A stretch of 64,000 nt of DNA, from assembly GCF_000971135.1 (NCBI RefSeq), contig NZ_BBLW01000002.1, forward strand, positions 1-64,000, written 5' to 3'. The notes under the pieces were generated by a model. It was not told the DNA's origin, made no database searches, and worked only from the letters and a program-made list of their open reading frames with translations. Both the position numbers and the translations under genes were made by a program. Below, in pieces: positions 16,993-25,653 of the stretch (within the stretch, counting starts at the first letter, position 1; each line of letters begins with the position of its first letter). Origin of the DNA: Demequina phytophila. GTDB lineage: Bacteria > Actinomycetota > Actinomycetes > Actinomycetales > Demequinaceae.

Positions 16993-17718
16993 CTACTTGT
17001 GGCGCACGTACGCGTTCGGGGTCTTGCCCTCGCCCATCTCACGCTGCTGCACCTCGTAGAGCCGGTGCGCCCGCATGAGGTCGGTGAGCTTGGCGAAGCC
17101 CCACGTGCGCGAGTCGAAGTCGGAGGCGAGGCGGGACAGGTTCTGGCCCACCGAGCCGAGGTTCGCCCAGCCGTCGTCGCCCGCCGCGGCGGCAACCGCC
17201 TCGGCCAAGAGGCGGTCGAGCTGCGGGTCCCGCGCGAGCGTCGGCGTGCTCGCCGGGGCCTGCTCCGCGTCGGAGGGCTTGAGGTTCTCGACATAGATGA
17301 ACGTGTCGCAGGCGGCGACGAACGGCTTGGGCGTCTTGCGCGCGCCGAAGCCGTAGACCGTCAGTCCTTCCTCGCGGATGCGCGCGGCCAGGCGCGTGAA
17401 GTCGCTGTCGCTCGAGACCAGGCAGAAGCCGTCGAGGTTGCCGGCGTGGAGCAGGTCCATCGCGTCGATGATGAGCGCGCTGTCGGTCGCGTTCTTGCCC
17501 TTGGTGTACCCGAACTGCTGGATCGGCTGCACCGAGTGCTCGAGCAGCTGGTCCTTCCACGAGTTGAGCTGGTTCGAGGTCCAGTCGCCGTAGGCGCGCC
17601 TGACGCCGGCGGTGCCGTACTTCGCGATCTCGGCGAGCAGCCGCTCGAGGTCCTTGGCGCTCGCGTTGTCCGCGTCGATCAGGACCGCGAGACGCGCGCC
17701 GTCAGTCATCCGAGCCAT
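16993..17718 (-). CDS. NYN-domain (PIN-like) nuclease with C-terminal LOTUS/OST-HTH-like domain
   Basis: A 241-residue protein. Residues 8-155 form a NYN/PIN-like RNase fold with acidic residues LIDADNAS, TDSALIIDAMDLL and LVSSDSDFTRLA in the expected active-site positions. Residues about 175-235 (QLDRLLAEAV..., then RTWGFAKLTDLMRAHRLYEV) fit an OST-HTH/LOTUS RNA-binding module. Predicted cytoplasmic RNA-processing or decay nuclease of the LabA/DUF88 group. The start is ATG 17718 after GGGAGAG. Confidence 0.8.
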   Translation of the reverse strand: MARMTDGARLAVLIDADNASAKDLERLLAEIAKYGTAGVRRAYGDWTSNQLNSWKDQLLEHSVQPIQQFGYTKGKNATDSALIIDAMDLLHAGNLDGFCLVSSDSDFTRLAARIREEGLTVYGFGARKTPKPFVAACDTFIYVENLKPSDAEQAPASTPTLARDPQLDRLLAEAVAAAAGDDGWANLGSVGQNLSRLASDFDSRTWGFAKLTDLMRAHRLYEVQQREMGEGKTPNAYVRHK

Positions 17719-17855
17719 GTCTCTCCCTTGATGGAACCTGCCGCCAGCCTGCCGCACCAGGGTGGCGACCGCTGAGAGCACATGCTGTCACCATCGTCGA
17801 TAGTGGTGCCGCGAAGTGTGGTGACCATTGTCGTCCGCACGCCGCTCGAGCGAGA

Positions 17856-18209
17856 TCAGTCGTCTGCTCCCGGGTCCAGGTCAGAGATGTCGAAAAGTCG
17901 CTCATCGCCCGTCGCGAGAAACCAGTCGATGTAGTCGCTGGGGTCAAGCGTGCTGTCGCGCATGATCGAGAACACCTCGGCGCCGTGGCCGACCTCGTCG
18001 GCGAGTCGATAGGACTGCGCAAGTCCGAGGTACTCGGGATGGCTGTCTTCGCTGTCCAGACGGTCGACGTAGTCGCGCGCCTCGTCGTCGGCGAGATCGA
18101 TCGCCTGCTCCGCCGTCTCCGCCCTCCACAGCGTGATTCGCTCCTCGTAGATGTGCCTGCCCTCAATATCAGGGAAGCGAAAGACGCAGCGAACCGAGTA
18201 CCACTCCAT
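17856..18209 (-). CDS. DUF4288-type protein (117 aa)
   Basis: A 117-residue cytoplasmic acidic protein resembling the DUF4288 family (WYSVRCVFRFP, YEERITLWRAETAEQAIDLADDEARDYV). Members are small single-domain proteins of unknown function, some next to immunity or toxin genes, but no toxin is seen here. The start is ATG 18209 with TATTCT 6 nt upstream. Its 17856-18209 span has lower GC than its neighbours, a possible sign of transfer. Confidence 0.65.
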   Translation of the reverse strand: MEWYSVRCVFRFPDIEGRHIYEERITLWRAETAEQAIDLADDEARDYVDRLDSEDSHPEYLGLAQSYRLADEVGHGAEVFSIMRDSTLDPSDYIDWFLATGDERLFDISDLDPGADD

Positions 18210-18308
18210 GCCGCGAGAATAGGCGTTCCGCGCCGCGCGCAGTGGGCGCGGATTGTCACCGCACCGCGCATGTCGTGACCGGCCCGATCCACCTGCCACT
18301 CTTGTCCC

Positions 18309-19205
18309 GTGGCCACCGACTCCCGCCTCGCGACCGCTGCGCCCTTCCTGGTCCTCGTGGGGCTCCTGTGCCAGGAGGCCGGCGCCGCCGTCGCGGTGAT
18401 GGTGTTCCCGGAGGTGGGTCCCGTCGGCATGGTCGCGCTACGGCTGGTGTTCTCCGCGCTGGTGCTGGTCGCCGTCGCGCGCCGGGCACTGCGCGGCGCC
18501 GCACGCGGGCACTGGCGGCTGGTGCTCGGGTACGGGCTGTCGCTCGCGGCGATGAACGTCCTGTTCTACCTCGCGATCGCGCGCATCCCGCTCGGCATCG
18601 CGGTCACCATCGAGGTGCTGGGTCCGCTCACCCTGAGCGTGATCGCGAGCCGCAGCCTCCGCGGCCTGCTGTGGGCCGGCATGGCGGCTGCGGGCGTGTT
18701 ACTGCTCGGCGGCACGGCGCACGACCTCGACCTCCTGGGCATGGCCTTCGCCGCCGGCGCCGCCGCGCTGTGGGCCGTCTACATCCTCATGGCGCGCGCC
18801 ACCGGCGCGGCGATGCCCGGCCTGACCGGCATCGCGCTCGCGATGAGCGTCGGCGCCGCCGCCACGCTCCCCGCCGCTCTGGTGACCGTGGGCACCGCCT
18901 TGCTCGACCCCGCGATCCTGGCGCTGGGCCTCGCGGTCGCGATCCTGTCCTCCGCGATCCCGTACGGGATCGAGATCACGGCCCTGCGTCACATGCGCGC
19001 CGAGACGTTCGGCATCCTCATGGCGCTCGCGCCCGCGCTCGCGGCGCTCACCGGGCTGGTGCTGCTGAGCCAGGCGCTCACCGTGACCGTCGCGCTCGGC
19101 ATCCTCCTGGTGACCGCGGCGGGAGTGGGCGCGGTGCGCACCGCGCCGGGTCCCGGCCGCATCGAGGACCCCGAGGACGCCTCGATGCCGCCGTCGCCCG
19201 CCTGA
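18309..19205 (+). CDS. EamA/RhtA-type DMT exporter
   Basis: A 298-residue inner-membrane protein with about ten transmembrane helices and two EamA repeats (residues 10-140 and 150-280). The motif ALRLVFSALVL and the GPLTLSVIASRS segment match RhtA-like amino acid exporters (threonine/homoserine); the substrate is unproven. The GTG start has CACTCT 6 nt upstream. The C-terminus is a short acidic cytoplasmic tail. Confidence 0.82.
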   Translation: MATDSRLATAAPFLVLVGLLCQEAGAAVAVMVFPEVGPVGMVALRLVFSALVLVAVARRALRGAARGHWRLVLGYGLSLAAMNVLFYLAIARIPLGIAVTIEVLGPLTLSVIASRSLRGLLWAGMAAAGVLLLGGTAHDLDLLGMAFAAGAAALWAVYILMARATGAAMPGLTGIALAMSVGAAATLPAALVTVGTALLDPAILALGLAVAILSSAIPYGIEITALRHMRAETFGILMALAPALAALTGLVLLSQALTVTVALGILLVTAAGVGAVRTAPGPGRIEDPEDASMPPSPA

Positions 19206-19221
19206 GTACCATGCCGAGGGC

Positions 19222-20163
19222 TCAGCCCCGCTCCTCCCACCACCGCAGCACCCTGAGGGCTCGCAGCGTGTTCCACCGCGACGGCCTGCCGTCACCGTCC
19301 TCCATGACGAACGGCACCTTGCCGCGGTGCGTGTTCTCCAGCGGCCACGTGCCCGACGAGGAGCGTCGCGCTCGCAGCATGTCGATCGCCTCGCCCGCAC
19401 GCTCGTCGGGCTCCGCTCCCGACTCGCGCAGGTGCTCGAGCGCCCGCAGCACGTCGTAGTGCCAGTAGGTGGGGAAGGAGAAGCGCTGGTACGCGGGATC
19501 CACCACGTCGCCGGTGGTGCGCCGGCGCATGAGGCGCCGCTCGAGCAGGTACTCCTGCCCGTCCTCGAGCGACTCCGCGGCGGCCGGGCGTAGCGCCCCG
19601 AGGGCACGGCGGTGGGCCACCAGCGCCTCGAGCGCCCCGATGGTCGAGTGGAAGCTCGACCGGTTCGACCGCCACGAGGGCTCGCAGTTCCAGCCCCCGT
19701 CCCCGCGCCGGTCCGCCACCATCCGAGCGACGGGCTCGCTCATGTCCTGCCCGAAGTAGGCGCCGATGCTGATCGCGGTCGACAGCGAGCACGCCTCGCT
19801 CTCGCCCTCGAGGAACGGCTGGTCGCCGTCCTCCCACCTCACGGACGCGAACGCGCGTGCCGCCGCCTCGCGCACGTCGTGGGCGTCGGGGTCGACGCCC
19901 AGGTGGGTGAGGAGCAGCATCACGTGCGCGGTGGACGACCACGGCTGGCCGTCGGCGGCGTCGCGCCTGCCGGAGGGCCACCACGCGCCGTGGTCCCAGC
20001 TGCCGTCCTCGAGCTGCAGCGCGAGCAGACGCGCGCCCCAACCCTCGCGCGCGACGCGGGCGCGCTCGTCGACCACGTCGATCGGGTCCGCGTCGAGCAG
20101 GTCCCGCATGGTCTGCCAGCGGATCGCGGGGTCGCCCGCCATCAACCAGTCGGCGACGCTCAC
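19222..20163 (-). CDS. Squalene-cyclase/prenyltransferase-like alpha-barrel protein
   Basis: A 313-residue cytoplasmic protein with helical repeats of the terpenoid cyclase/prenyltransferase alpha/alpha barrel (LQLEDGSWDHGAWW, DRRGDGGWNCEPSWRSNRSSFHST, SSSGTWPLENTHRGKV; the D-G-S/G-W repeats are QW-like). No DxDD cyclase motif is visible, so it may not be a cyclase. The start is GTG 20163, overlapping the DUF418-like gene stop by four bases (GTGA): translational coupling. Third gene of a trio. Confidence 0.6.
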   Translation of the reverse strand: MSVADWLMAGDPAIRWQTMRDLLDADPIDVVDERARVAREGWGARLLALQLEDGSWDHGAWWPSGRRDAADGQPWSSTAHVMLLLTHLGVDPDAHDVREAAARAFASVRWEDGDQPFLEGESEACSLSTAISIGAYFGQDMSEPVARMVADRRGDGGWNCEPSWRSNRSSFHSTIGALEALVAHRRALGALRPAAAESLEDGQEYLLERRLMRRRTTGDVVDPAYQRFSFPTYWHYDVLRALEHLRESGAEPDERAGEAIDMLRARRSSSGTWPLENTHRGKVPFVMEDGDGRPSRWNTLRALRVLRWWEERG

Positions 20164-21200
20164 GCGACCGCCTCCTCGGGATCGCGCGGCCGCGGCAGGT
20201 CCCGCACCGCACGCGTGCCCGCCGCGTTCGACGCGACGGTGAGCACCCGCTCGAGCGGCCCCTGCCCAGACCATCTCCGCCAGACCCATGCGCTCACCAG
20301 CAGCACCGCCTCGAGCGCGACCAGCGCGACGTTGGACGGCTCGTAGACCATCTCCGGACCCACGAACGCGATGATGAGGATCTGCAGCACGTACGCGGAC
20401 AGCGCCATCGAGCCCACCGCCTCCACGGGGCTCAGCACCGTGCGGGCGCGCGGTGCGACCCAGCAGCACGCACCTATCACCGCGACCGCGACGCCCGCGT
20501 TGTGGACCATCTCGACCGGCGTGTACGAGTGCGCGACCATCCCCGTGACCGGGCCGTCGCCCGCGACCAGCCGCACCAGCACCGCACCCGCGGCCGCCAT
20601 CACGCCGAGCCCCACCAGCAGGCCCTGGACACGTGCGGACCTCAGCGTGAGCCGCCCGACCACGACCCCGAGCAGCACGTACCCGATCCACGCGAGCGCG
20701 GGGTAGTGGTAACTCCACAGCTTGCCGATCACGGGCGCGTGCTCCCACCAGCCGCCGGGCAGGATCGCCGCGACCACCGCGCGCCCGAAGGCGAACGCGA
20801 GCCCGGCGATGGACAGCAGCGCCCACGAGGGCAGCCGCAGCAGCGGGATCGCCATGAGCATCATCAGGCCCAGGTTCACCAGGATGATGTCCACGCCCGT
20901 CGACAGCTGGGCGAGGAACCCTCCGAGCAGCACCAGGAGCCCTGCCCTCGCGGCGACCCGACCGCGCGTGTGGCGCACGGCCCACGCGTCGCCGCGCCCG
21001 CCCGCGCCGGCGAGCATGAGCGAGATGGTCACCCCGGTGAGCACCGCGAACAGCGCGGACGGCCGCCCGTGGGAGGCCACGAGCCACGGCCACGGCTCGC
21101 CGTCGCCGCGCGAGCCGTCCGCTCCGACATGCGCCGCCACCATGCCGAGCACGGCCAGGCCGCGCGCGACGTCGAGCCCGACGATCCGCCCGCCCGTCAC
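20160..21200 (-). CDS. DUF418/heparan acetyltransferase-like membrane protein
   Basis: A 346-residue polytopic inner-membrane protein with about ten helices. The N-terminal GGRIVGLDVARGLAVLGM and the late SGQGPLERVLTVAS (DUF418-type GPLE) mark the acyltransferase-3-like DUF418 family. A conserved His-containing loop (SHGRPSALFAVLTG) is present. Possibly it transfers an acyl group across the membrane; the substrate is unknown. The GTG start overlaps the stop of the DfsB-like gene (GTGA). Confidence 0.65.
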   Translation of the reverse strand: MTGGRIVGLDVARGLAVLGMVAAHVGADGSRGDGEPWPWLVASHGRPSALFAVLTGVTISLMLAGAGGRGDAWAVRHTRGRVAARAGLLVLLGGFLAQLSTGVDIILVNLGLMMLMAIPLLRLPSWALLSIAGLAFAFGRAVVAAILPGGWWEHAPVIGKLWSYHYPALAWIGYVLLGVVVGRLTLRSARVQGLLVGLGVMAAAGAVLVRLVAGDGPVTGMVAHSYTPVEMVHNAGVAVAVIGACCWVAPRARTVLSPVEAVGSMALSAYVLQILIIAFVGPEMVYEPSNVALVALEAVLLVSAWVWRRWSGQGPLERVLTVASNAAGTRAVRDLPRPRDPEEAVA

Positions 21201-21682
21201 GCGGGCACCCCTGCCGCGTCGAGCACCCGCTCGCCCCACGCGTAGTGGGCGCCCAGGCATTCGTGCGCGACCGCGCCCAGGCTGTCGCCCCCGAGCCACG
21301 GGACGGCGTCGGGAGAGGCGAGCGCGGCATCGTCCACCGCCGCGACCAGGGTGAGGACCCGCCCGTGCGACGCGGCCAGCGCCTCGCGTGCCTGGCCGTA
21401 GGCGAGGGGACGATGCGCGGCGTACAGGGCGTCGTTGAGGTCACCGAGCGTGGCCCATGAGTAGCCGGCGGCGGGATAGGCGGGCACGCGTCCGGCCGCG
21501 TGCTCGGCCAGCCAGCCCTCGAGCAGCAGGTGCCAGGCGTGCAGGTGCGTGAGGACGTCCGCGACGCGTCGTCCCTTGTAGGCCTGGGAGAGGTCGGCGT
21601 CAGGGTGCGCGTCCGCGCGGGCCAGCAGGCGTGCGAGGCCCTCGTCCGCGGACGCGACGATGCGCTCGGCCACCTCTCCCAT
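21197..21682 (-). CDS. ClbS/DfsB-family four-helix-bundle protein
   Basis: A 161-residue cytoplasmic protein of the DinB-like bundle, closest by eye to ClbS/DfsB (DUF1706): RRVADVLTHLHAWHLLLEGWL, YSWATLGDLNDALYAAHRP, and a terminal His/Tyr helix. ClbS hydrolyses colibactin-like cyclopropanes; substrates of other members are unknown. The start is ATG 21682 with TACGAT 6 nt upstream (leaderless-type). First gene of a three-gene overlapping operon. Confidence 0.65.
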   Translation of the reverse strand: MGEVAERIVASADEGLARLLARADAHPDADLSQAYKGRRVADVLTHLHAWHLLLEGWLAEHAAGRVPAYPAAGYSWATLGDLNDALYAAHRPLAYGQAREALAASHGRVLTLVAAVDDAALASPDAVPWLGGDSLGAVAHECLGAHYAWGERVLDAAGVPA

Positions 21683-21746
21683 GGCGCCATCGTAGGCATG
21701 CGGTCCCCGCCCGGCGGGGCGGCGGCGAACGACTACGCTGGAGCCC

Positions 21747-22529
21747 ATGCGTATCGCCCGTTTCACCACCGGAGCCGAGCCCCAGTACGCGATCGTCGAC
21801 GGAGACCCGGGCGCGGAGGAGCTCGTGGTCCTGTCCGGCGACCCGATGTACACGCCGGGCGCCATGACCGGAGAGCGGATCAAGCTCACCGACGACGTCC
21901 GCCTGCTCGCGCCCGTGATCCCGCGTTCCAAGATCGTCTGCCTCGGCAAGAACTACGTCGAGCACGCCAAGGAGATGGGCGGCGACGTCCCCGAGATGCC
22001 GCTGCTGTTCCTCAAGCCCAACACCGCCGTGGTGGGCCCGGACGACCCGGTGGTGCTGCCGCACTACGCCGAGGACGTCCAGCTCGAGGCCGAGCTCGCG
22101 ATCGTGATCTCGCGCGTGTGCAAGGACGTCAGCCCCGAGAACGCCGAGCAGTACATCTACGGTTTCACGTGCGCCAACGACGTCACCGCCCGCGACGTGC
22201 AGCGCCAGGAGAACCAGTGGTTCCGCGGCAAGGCGTTCGACACGTCGCTGCCGCTGGGCCCCTGGATCGAGACCGAGCTCGCGCACGACGACGTCCACAT
22301 TTACGGCCGCATCAACGGCGAGACCGTCCAGCAGGGCCACACGGCCGACATGGTGACGGACGTCGCGACCGTGGTGTCGCTGGTGTCCGAGGTCACCACG
22401 CTGCTGCCCGGCGACGTCATCCTCACCGGCACGCCCGCCGGCGTCACCACCCTCCACCACGGCGACGTGGTCGAGGTCGAGATCGAGGACCTCGGCGTCC
22501 TGCGCAACCCGGTGATCCGCCGCAGCTGA
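21747..22529 (+). CDS. Fumarylacetoacetate hydrolase-family protein
   Basis: A 260-residue cytoplasmic protein with the FAH fold (metal-dependent C-C hydrolase or isomerase on 2-oxo-acids). It has KIVCLGKNYVEHAKEMG, FLKPNTAVVGPDDPVVLP, VEAELAIVISR-like YAEDVQLEAELAIVI, and the late VILTGTPAGVTTLHHGDVVEVEI. Possible acylpyruvase or oxaloacetate decarboxylase-like activity; not determined. TACGCT sits 7 nt before ATG. In mycobacteria this gene also lies just before gltX. Confidence 0.85.
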   Translation: MRIARFTTGAEPQYAIVDGDPGAEELVVLSGDPMYTPGAMTGERIKLTDDVRLLAPVIPRSKIVCLGKNYVEHAKEMGGDVPEMPLLFLKPNTAVVGPDDPVVLPHYAEDVQLEAELAIVISRVCKDVSPENAEQYIYGFTCANDVTARDVQRQENQWFRGKAFDTSLPLGPWIETELAHDDVHIYGRINGETVQQGHTADMVTDVATVVSLVSEVTTLLPGDVILTGTPAGVTTLHHGDVVEVEIEDLGVLRNPVIRRS

Positions 22530-22580
22530 ACCCGCCTGACCCAGGCAACCCCCGCATCGTCCCGTCGCAAGGAAGTATCA

Positions 22581-24062
22581 ATGAGCAAGGTCCGTGTCCG
22601 CTTCTCCCCGTCGCCCACCGGCCTGCCCCACGTGGGCATGGTCCGCACCGCGCTGTTCAACTGGGCGTACGCGCGCCACACCGGCGGCGACATGGTGTTC
22701 CGCATCGAGGACACCGACGCCGAGCGCGACTCGCAGGAGAGCTACGAGATGCTGCTCGACGCGATGAGCTGGATGGGCATCGACTACGACGAGGGGCCCG
22801 AGATCGGCGGCCCGTACGGCCCGTACCGCCAGTCCGAGCGCCACGACCTGCACGCGCAGGTGGTCGCGAAGCTGGTCGAGGGCGGCTACGCGTACGAGTC
22901 CTTCTCCACGCCCGAGGAGATCGAGGCGCGCCACGTCGCGGCCGGCCGCAACCCGAAGCTCGGCTACGACGGCTTCGACCGCGACCTCACCGAGGAGCAG
23001 AAGGCCGCCTTCCGCGCCGAGGGCCGTGAGCCCGTGCTGCGCATGCGGATGCCCGACGAGGACATCACCATCCAGGACCTCATCCGCGGCGAGGTGACCT
23101 TCCCCGCCGGGACGGTGCCGGACTACGCGATCGTGCGCGCGAACGGTGTCCCGCTCTACACGCTGGTCAACCCGGTCGACGACGCGCTCATGAAGATCAC
23201 GCACGTGCTGCGCGGCGAGGACCTGCTGTCGTCCACGCCGCGCCAGGTGGTGCTGTGGCGCGCCATGGTGGAGCTCGGCATCGCCGACGCCGTACCGGCG
23301 TACGCGCACATGCCGATGGTGCTGGGCGAGGGCACCAAGAAGCTGTCCAAGCGCGACCCCGAGTCGAACCTGTTCCACCACCGCGAGCGCGGCTTCCTGC
23401 CCGAGGGGCTCTTGAACTACCTCGCGCTCCTGGGCTGGTCGATCGCCCCCGACCGCGACGTGTTCACGGTGCAGGAGCTGATCGAGGCGTTCGACATCGC
23501 GGACGTCAACCCCAACCCCGCGCGCTTCGACCTCAAGAAGGCCGAGGCGATCAACGCCGAGCACATGCGCATGCTGCCGACCGGCGAGTTCGCGGCGCGC
23601 GTGGTGCCCTACCTGCACGCGGCCGGACTGCTGTCCACCGCCGATGTGCAGAACCTCACGCCGCATGAGGAGCAGACCCTCGCCGAGGCGATCCCGCTGG
23701 TCCAGACCCGCATGACGCTGCTAGGCGAGGCGCCGGGGATGCTCGGCTTCCTGCTCATCGGGGACGACGAGGTCGTGGTCGAGGACGCCGCGCGTGCCAA
23801 GCTGCCGGAGAACGCCGCGGAGATCCTGGATGCGTCCATCTCCGTGCTCGAGGCGCTGGAGGACTTCTCGCCGGAGGCGCAGCAGGACGCCCTGCGTGAG
23901 AAGCTGGTCGACGAGATGGGCATCAAGCCGCGCTTCGCGTTCGGCCCGCTGCGCGTCGCCGTCACCGGTCGCCTCGTGTCGCCGCCGCTGTTCGAGTCCA
24001 TGGAGATCCTGGGCAAGGACCACTCGCTCACGCGCCTGCGCAACCTCCGCGCGTCGCTCTGA
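22581..24062 (+). CDS. gltX: Glutamyl-tRNA synthetase
   Basis: A 493-residue class Ic synthetase charging tRNA(Glu) (and probably tRNA(Gln) in an indirect pathway). The HIGH-like motif is [11 protein letters not shown] (residues 10-20); the KMSKS-like motif is KKLSKRD near 253. [14 protein letters not shown] and [18 protein letters not shown] are hallmarks. The length is standard. The ribosome binding site is AAGGAAG. tRNA-Gln and tRNA-Glu genes lie 1.3 and 4.1 kb downstream. The next gene follows after 10 nt. Confidence 0.95.
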   Translation: MSKVRVRFSPSPTGLPHVGMVRTALFNWAYARHTGGDMVFRIEDTDAERDSQESYEMLLDAMSWMGIDYDEGPEIGGPYGPYRQSERHDLHAQVVAKLVEGGYAYESFSTPEEIEARHVAAGRNPKLGYDGFDRDLTEEQKAAFRAEGREPVLRMRMPDEDITIQDLIRGEVTFPAGTVPDYAIVRANGVPLYTLVNPVDDALMKITHVLRGEDLLSSTPRQVVLWRAMVELGIADAVPAYAHMPMVLGEGTKKLSKRDPESNLFHHRERGFLPEGLLNYLALLGWSIAPDRDVFTVQELIEAFDIADVNPNPARFDLKKAEAINAEHMRMLPTGEFAARVVPYLHAAGLLSTADVQNLTPHEEQTLAEAIPLVQTRMTLLGEAPGMLGFLLIGDDEVVVEDAARAKLPENAAEILDASISVLEALEDFSPEAQQDALREKLVDEMGIKPRFAFGPLRVAVTGRLVSPPLFESMEILGKDHSLTRLRNLRASL

Positions 24063-24072
24063 GGTCGAGCGC

Positions 24073-24798
24073 ATGATCCGGGGCGTCCTGTTCGACGTCG
24101 ACGACACGCTCGTCGACACGCGCGGGGCGTTCCGCCATGCGCTCGCGGCCGTCGCGTCCGAGTACCTGGGCGACGTCTCTCACGAGGACCTGCTGCGCGT
24201 GTGGCGCGAGGACGCGGGCGGCTTCTACCGGGCTCACACCAGGGGAGAGATCTCCTACCGTGAGCAGCGCCACCGCCGTGCGAACGGCCTCCACGCGGAG
24301 TTCGGCGGCCCCGAGCTCGACGACGAGGGCTATGACGCCTGGAACGCGGGCTTCGAGCGCGCGTTCCGCGCGGGCTGGGCCGCGCACGACGATGCGGCGG
24401 CTGCCCTGGACGCGTTGGACGCCGCGGGACTGCCGTTCGGCGCGCTGTCGAACGCCGCGCACGCCTATCAGGTGGAGAAGCTCGCCGCCGCGGGGCTGTC
24501 GCGCGTGCCCATGCTCGTCGGGGTGGACACCCTCGGCTTCGGCAAGCCCGATCCTCGCGTGTACGCGCTCGCCTGCGAGCGGTTGGGGCTCGCGCCGTCC
24601 GAGGTCGCGTACGTGGGCGACGAGTTCGACGTGGACGCTCAGGCTGCCGTGGCCGCGGGTCTCGCGGTCGGGGTGTGGATCGAGCGGCCTGGCGCTCACT
24701 CGCGCGACGTCGAGGGGTTGTGCGGAGACGGCACCCCGCGCGACGGCCTGGTCCGCATCGACTCGCTCGCCCACCTCCCGGCGGCGCTCGGGCTCTAG
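24073..24798 (+). CDS. HAD-superfamily hydrolase (phosphatase-like)
   Basis: A 241-residue cytoplasmic HAD hydrolase. The nucleophile motif is FDVDDTLVDTRG, motif II is ALSNAA, motif III is the Lys in GFGKPDPRVY, and motif IV is YVGDEFDVD. A helical cap domain spans about residues 20-95. Substrate unknown (broad sugar-phosphate phosphatase is typical). The ATG lies 10 nt downstream of gltX, so it may be co-transcribed. Confidence 0.85.
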   Translation: MIRGVLFDVDDTLVDTRGAFRHALAAVASEYLGDVSHEDLLRVWREDAGGFYRAHTRGEISYREQRHRRANGLHAEFGGPELDDEGYDAWNAGFERAFRAGWAAHDDAAAALDALDAAGLPFGALSNAAHAYQVEKLAAAGLSRVPMLVGVDTLGFGKPDPRVYALACERLGLAPSEVAYVGDEFDVDAQAAVAAGLAVGVWIERPGAHSRDVEGLCGDGTPRDGLVRIDSLAHLPAALGL

Positions 24799-24825
24799 CG
24801 GCGCCGCCCGGCGTACCGTGAGCCC

Positions 24826-25260
24826 ATGGTGAGGCTCGTCGCGGCGGTGGCATGCGCATCGTCCCTGCTCGCGGGCTGCACGGGCGCCTCCGAGGAGCCT
24901 GTGGTCGCCCCGCTCGCGGTGCAAGAGGCCGCGGGGGACCTGCCCGGCGCGCGGCTCGAGCTCGCCGGCGCCATCCGCTACCGGGCGGGGTGCCTGGTGC
25001 TCGAGCGCGCGGACGGCGAGGAGCCGTGGATCGTGTGGCCGCCCGGCGCTGAGGACTCGGGCGACGGGGGAGTGCGCGTCGACGGCGAGCGGTACGGCGC
25101 CTCCGACGAGGTGCGTGCGGTGGGCACCATCGCGGTGCTCGCGGACCTCCCGGGCGGCGCCCACGACGACACGTACTACGGTGAGCCGGGCGACCTGTGC
25201 GACGCCGACTCCGCGGGCGTCGCGGTGCTCGACTCCATCGCGCACCGCCCCGCCGGGTGA
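24826..25260 (+). CDS. Small exported lipoprotein
   Basis: A 144-residue lipoprotein: the N-terminal signal VRLVAAVACASSLLAGC ends in the LLAGC lipobox (C18). The mature part is acidic and Gly-rich with a predicted beta fold and two further cysteines (GCLVLERA and GDLCDAD), possibly a disulfide. Not recognised beyond that. TACCGT lies 6 nt before ATG. A GCATCGTCC motif lies inside the signal-peptide coding region. Confidence 0.65.
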   Translation: MVRLVAAVACASSLLAGCTGASEEPVVAPLAVQEAAGDLPGARLELAGAIRYRAGCLVLERADGEEPWIVWPPGAEDSGDGGVRVDGERYGASDEVRAVGTIAVLADLPGGAHDDTYYGEPGDLCDADSAGVAVLDSIAHRPAG

Positions 25261-25270
25261 AGCAGGCGAT

Positions 25271-25299
25271 TTGGGATCTGGCCCGGCGTCGGGTAGAGT
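25271..25299 (+). promoter_or_regulatory. Promoter of tRNA-Gln
   Basis: TTGGGA (25271-25276), 17-bp spacer, TAGAGT (25294-25299), about 26 bp before the tRNA. The -35 region GCGATTTGGGATCTG is nearly identical to that of the tRNA-Glu promoter at 28121-28135. Confidence 0.6.
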
Positions 25300-25324
25300 T
25301 GTTCACCGTTCCGCTGGAACGCAT

Positions 25325-25396
25325 TGGGCTATGGTGTAACTGGCAGCACGACGGTTTCTGGTTCCGTTAGTTGAGGTTCGAATCCTTGTAGCCCAG
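25325..25396 (+). tRNA. tRNA-Gln(CTG)
   Basis: A 72-nt cloverleaf. The acceptor stem TGGGCTA pairs with TAGCCCA, discriminator G, and the T-arm is GGTTCGAATCC. The anticodon loop TTCTGGT gives anticodon CTG, reading CAG. Position 31-39 is a T-T mismatch, a minor oddity. CCA is not encoded. A hairpin terminator follows. Confidence 0.92.
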
Positions 25397-25410
25397 CTTT
25401 CATGACAGAG

Positions 25411-25436
25411 GGCCCGCCTTGATGGCGGGCCTTCTG
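25411..25436 (+). terminator. Terminator after tRNA-Gln
   Basis: GGCCCGCC - 5-nt loop - GGCGGGCC (25411-25431), then TTCTGT; an 8-bp GC stem right after the tRNA. Confidence 0.75.
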
Positions 25437-25488
25437 TCGTTCCGGGGGACGATGCGCGGGCCGGGTGCGCGCGTCGCGCGCCCTTGAC

Positions 25489-25591
25489 CGCGTTCCACAC
25501 CGTGTGCCGCGTGAATCGTGTCAATGGCGCATGTCGCGTCGTGAACCCCGACCAACGGCGATGCAGTTGCAGATCCTGTGTGGAACGCGGC
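25489..25591. repeat. About 103-bp element with perfect 13-bp inverted-repeat ends
   Basis: CCGCGTTCCACAC (25489-25501) and GTGTGGAACGCGG (25579-25591) are exact reverse complements. The interior has no convincing reading frame. It lies between tRNA-Gln and the 3' end of clpB. The end sequence TTCCACAC/GTGTGGAA resembles the CTCCACAC/GTGTGGAG ends of the 93-bp repeats at 38926 and 51738. Confidence 0.55.
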
Positions 25592-25653
25592 CGCGGGCCG
25601 GAGGTGCGCGACGGGTCCGGCGGCCGTGAGACCGCCGGACCCGCGCATCGTCC

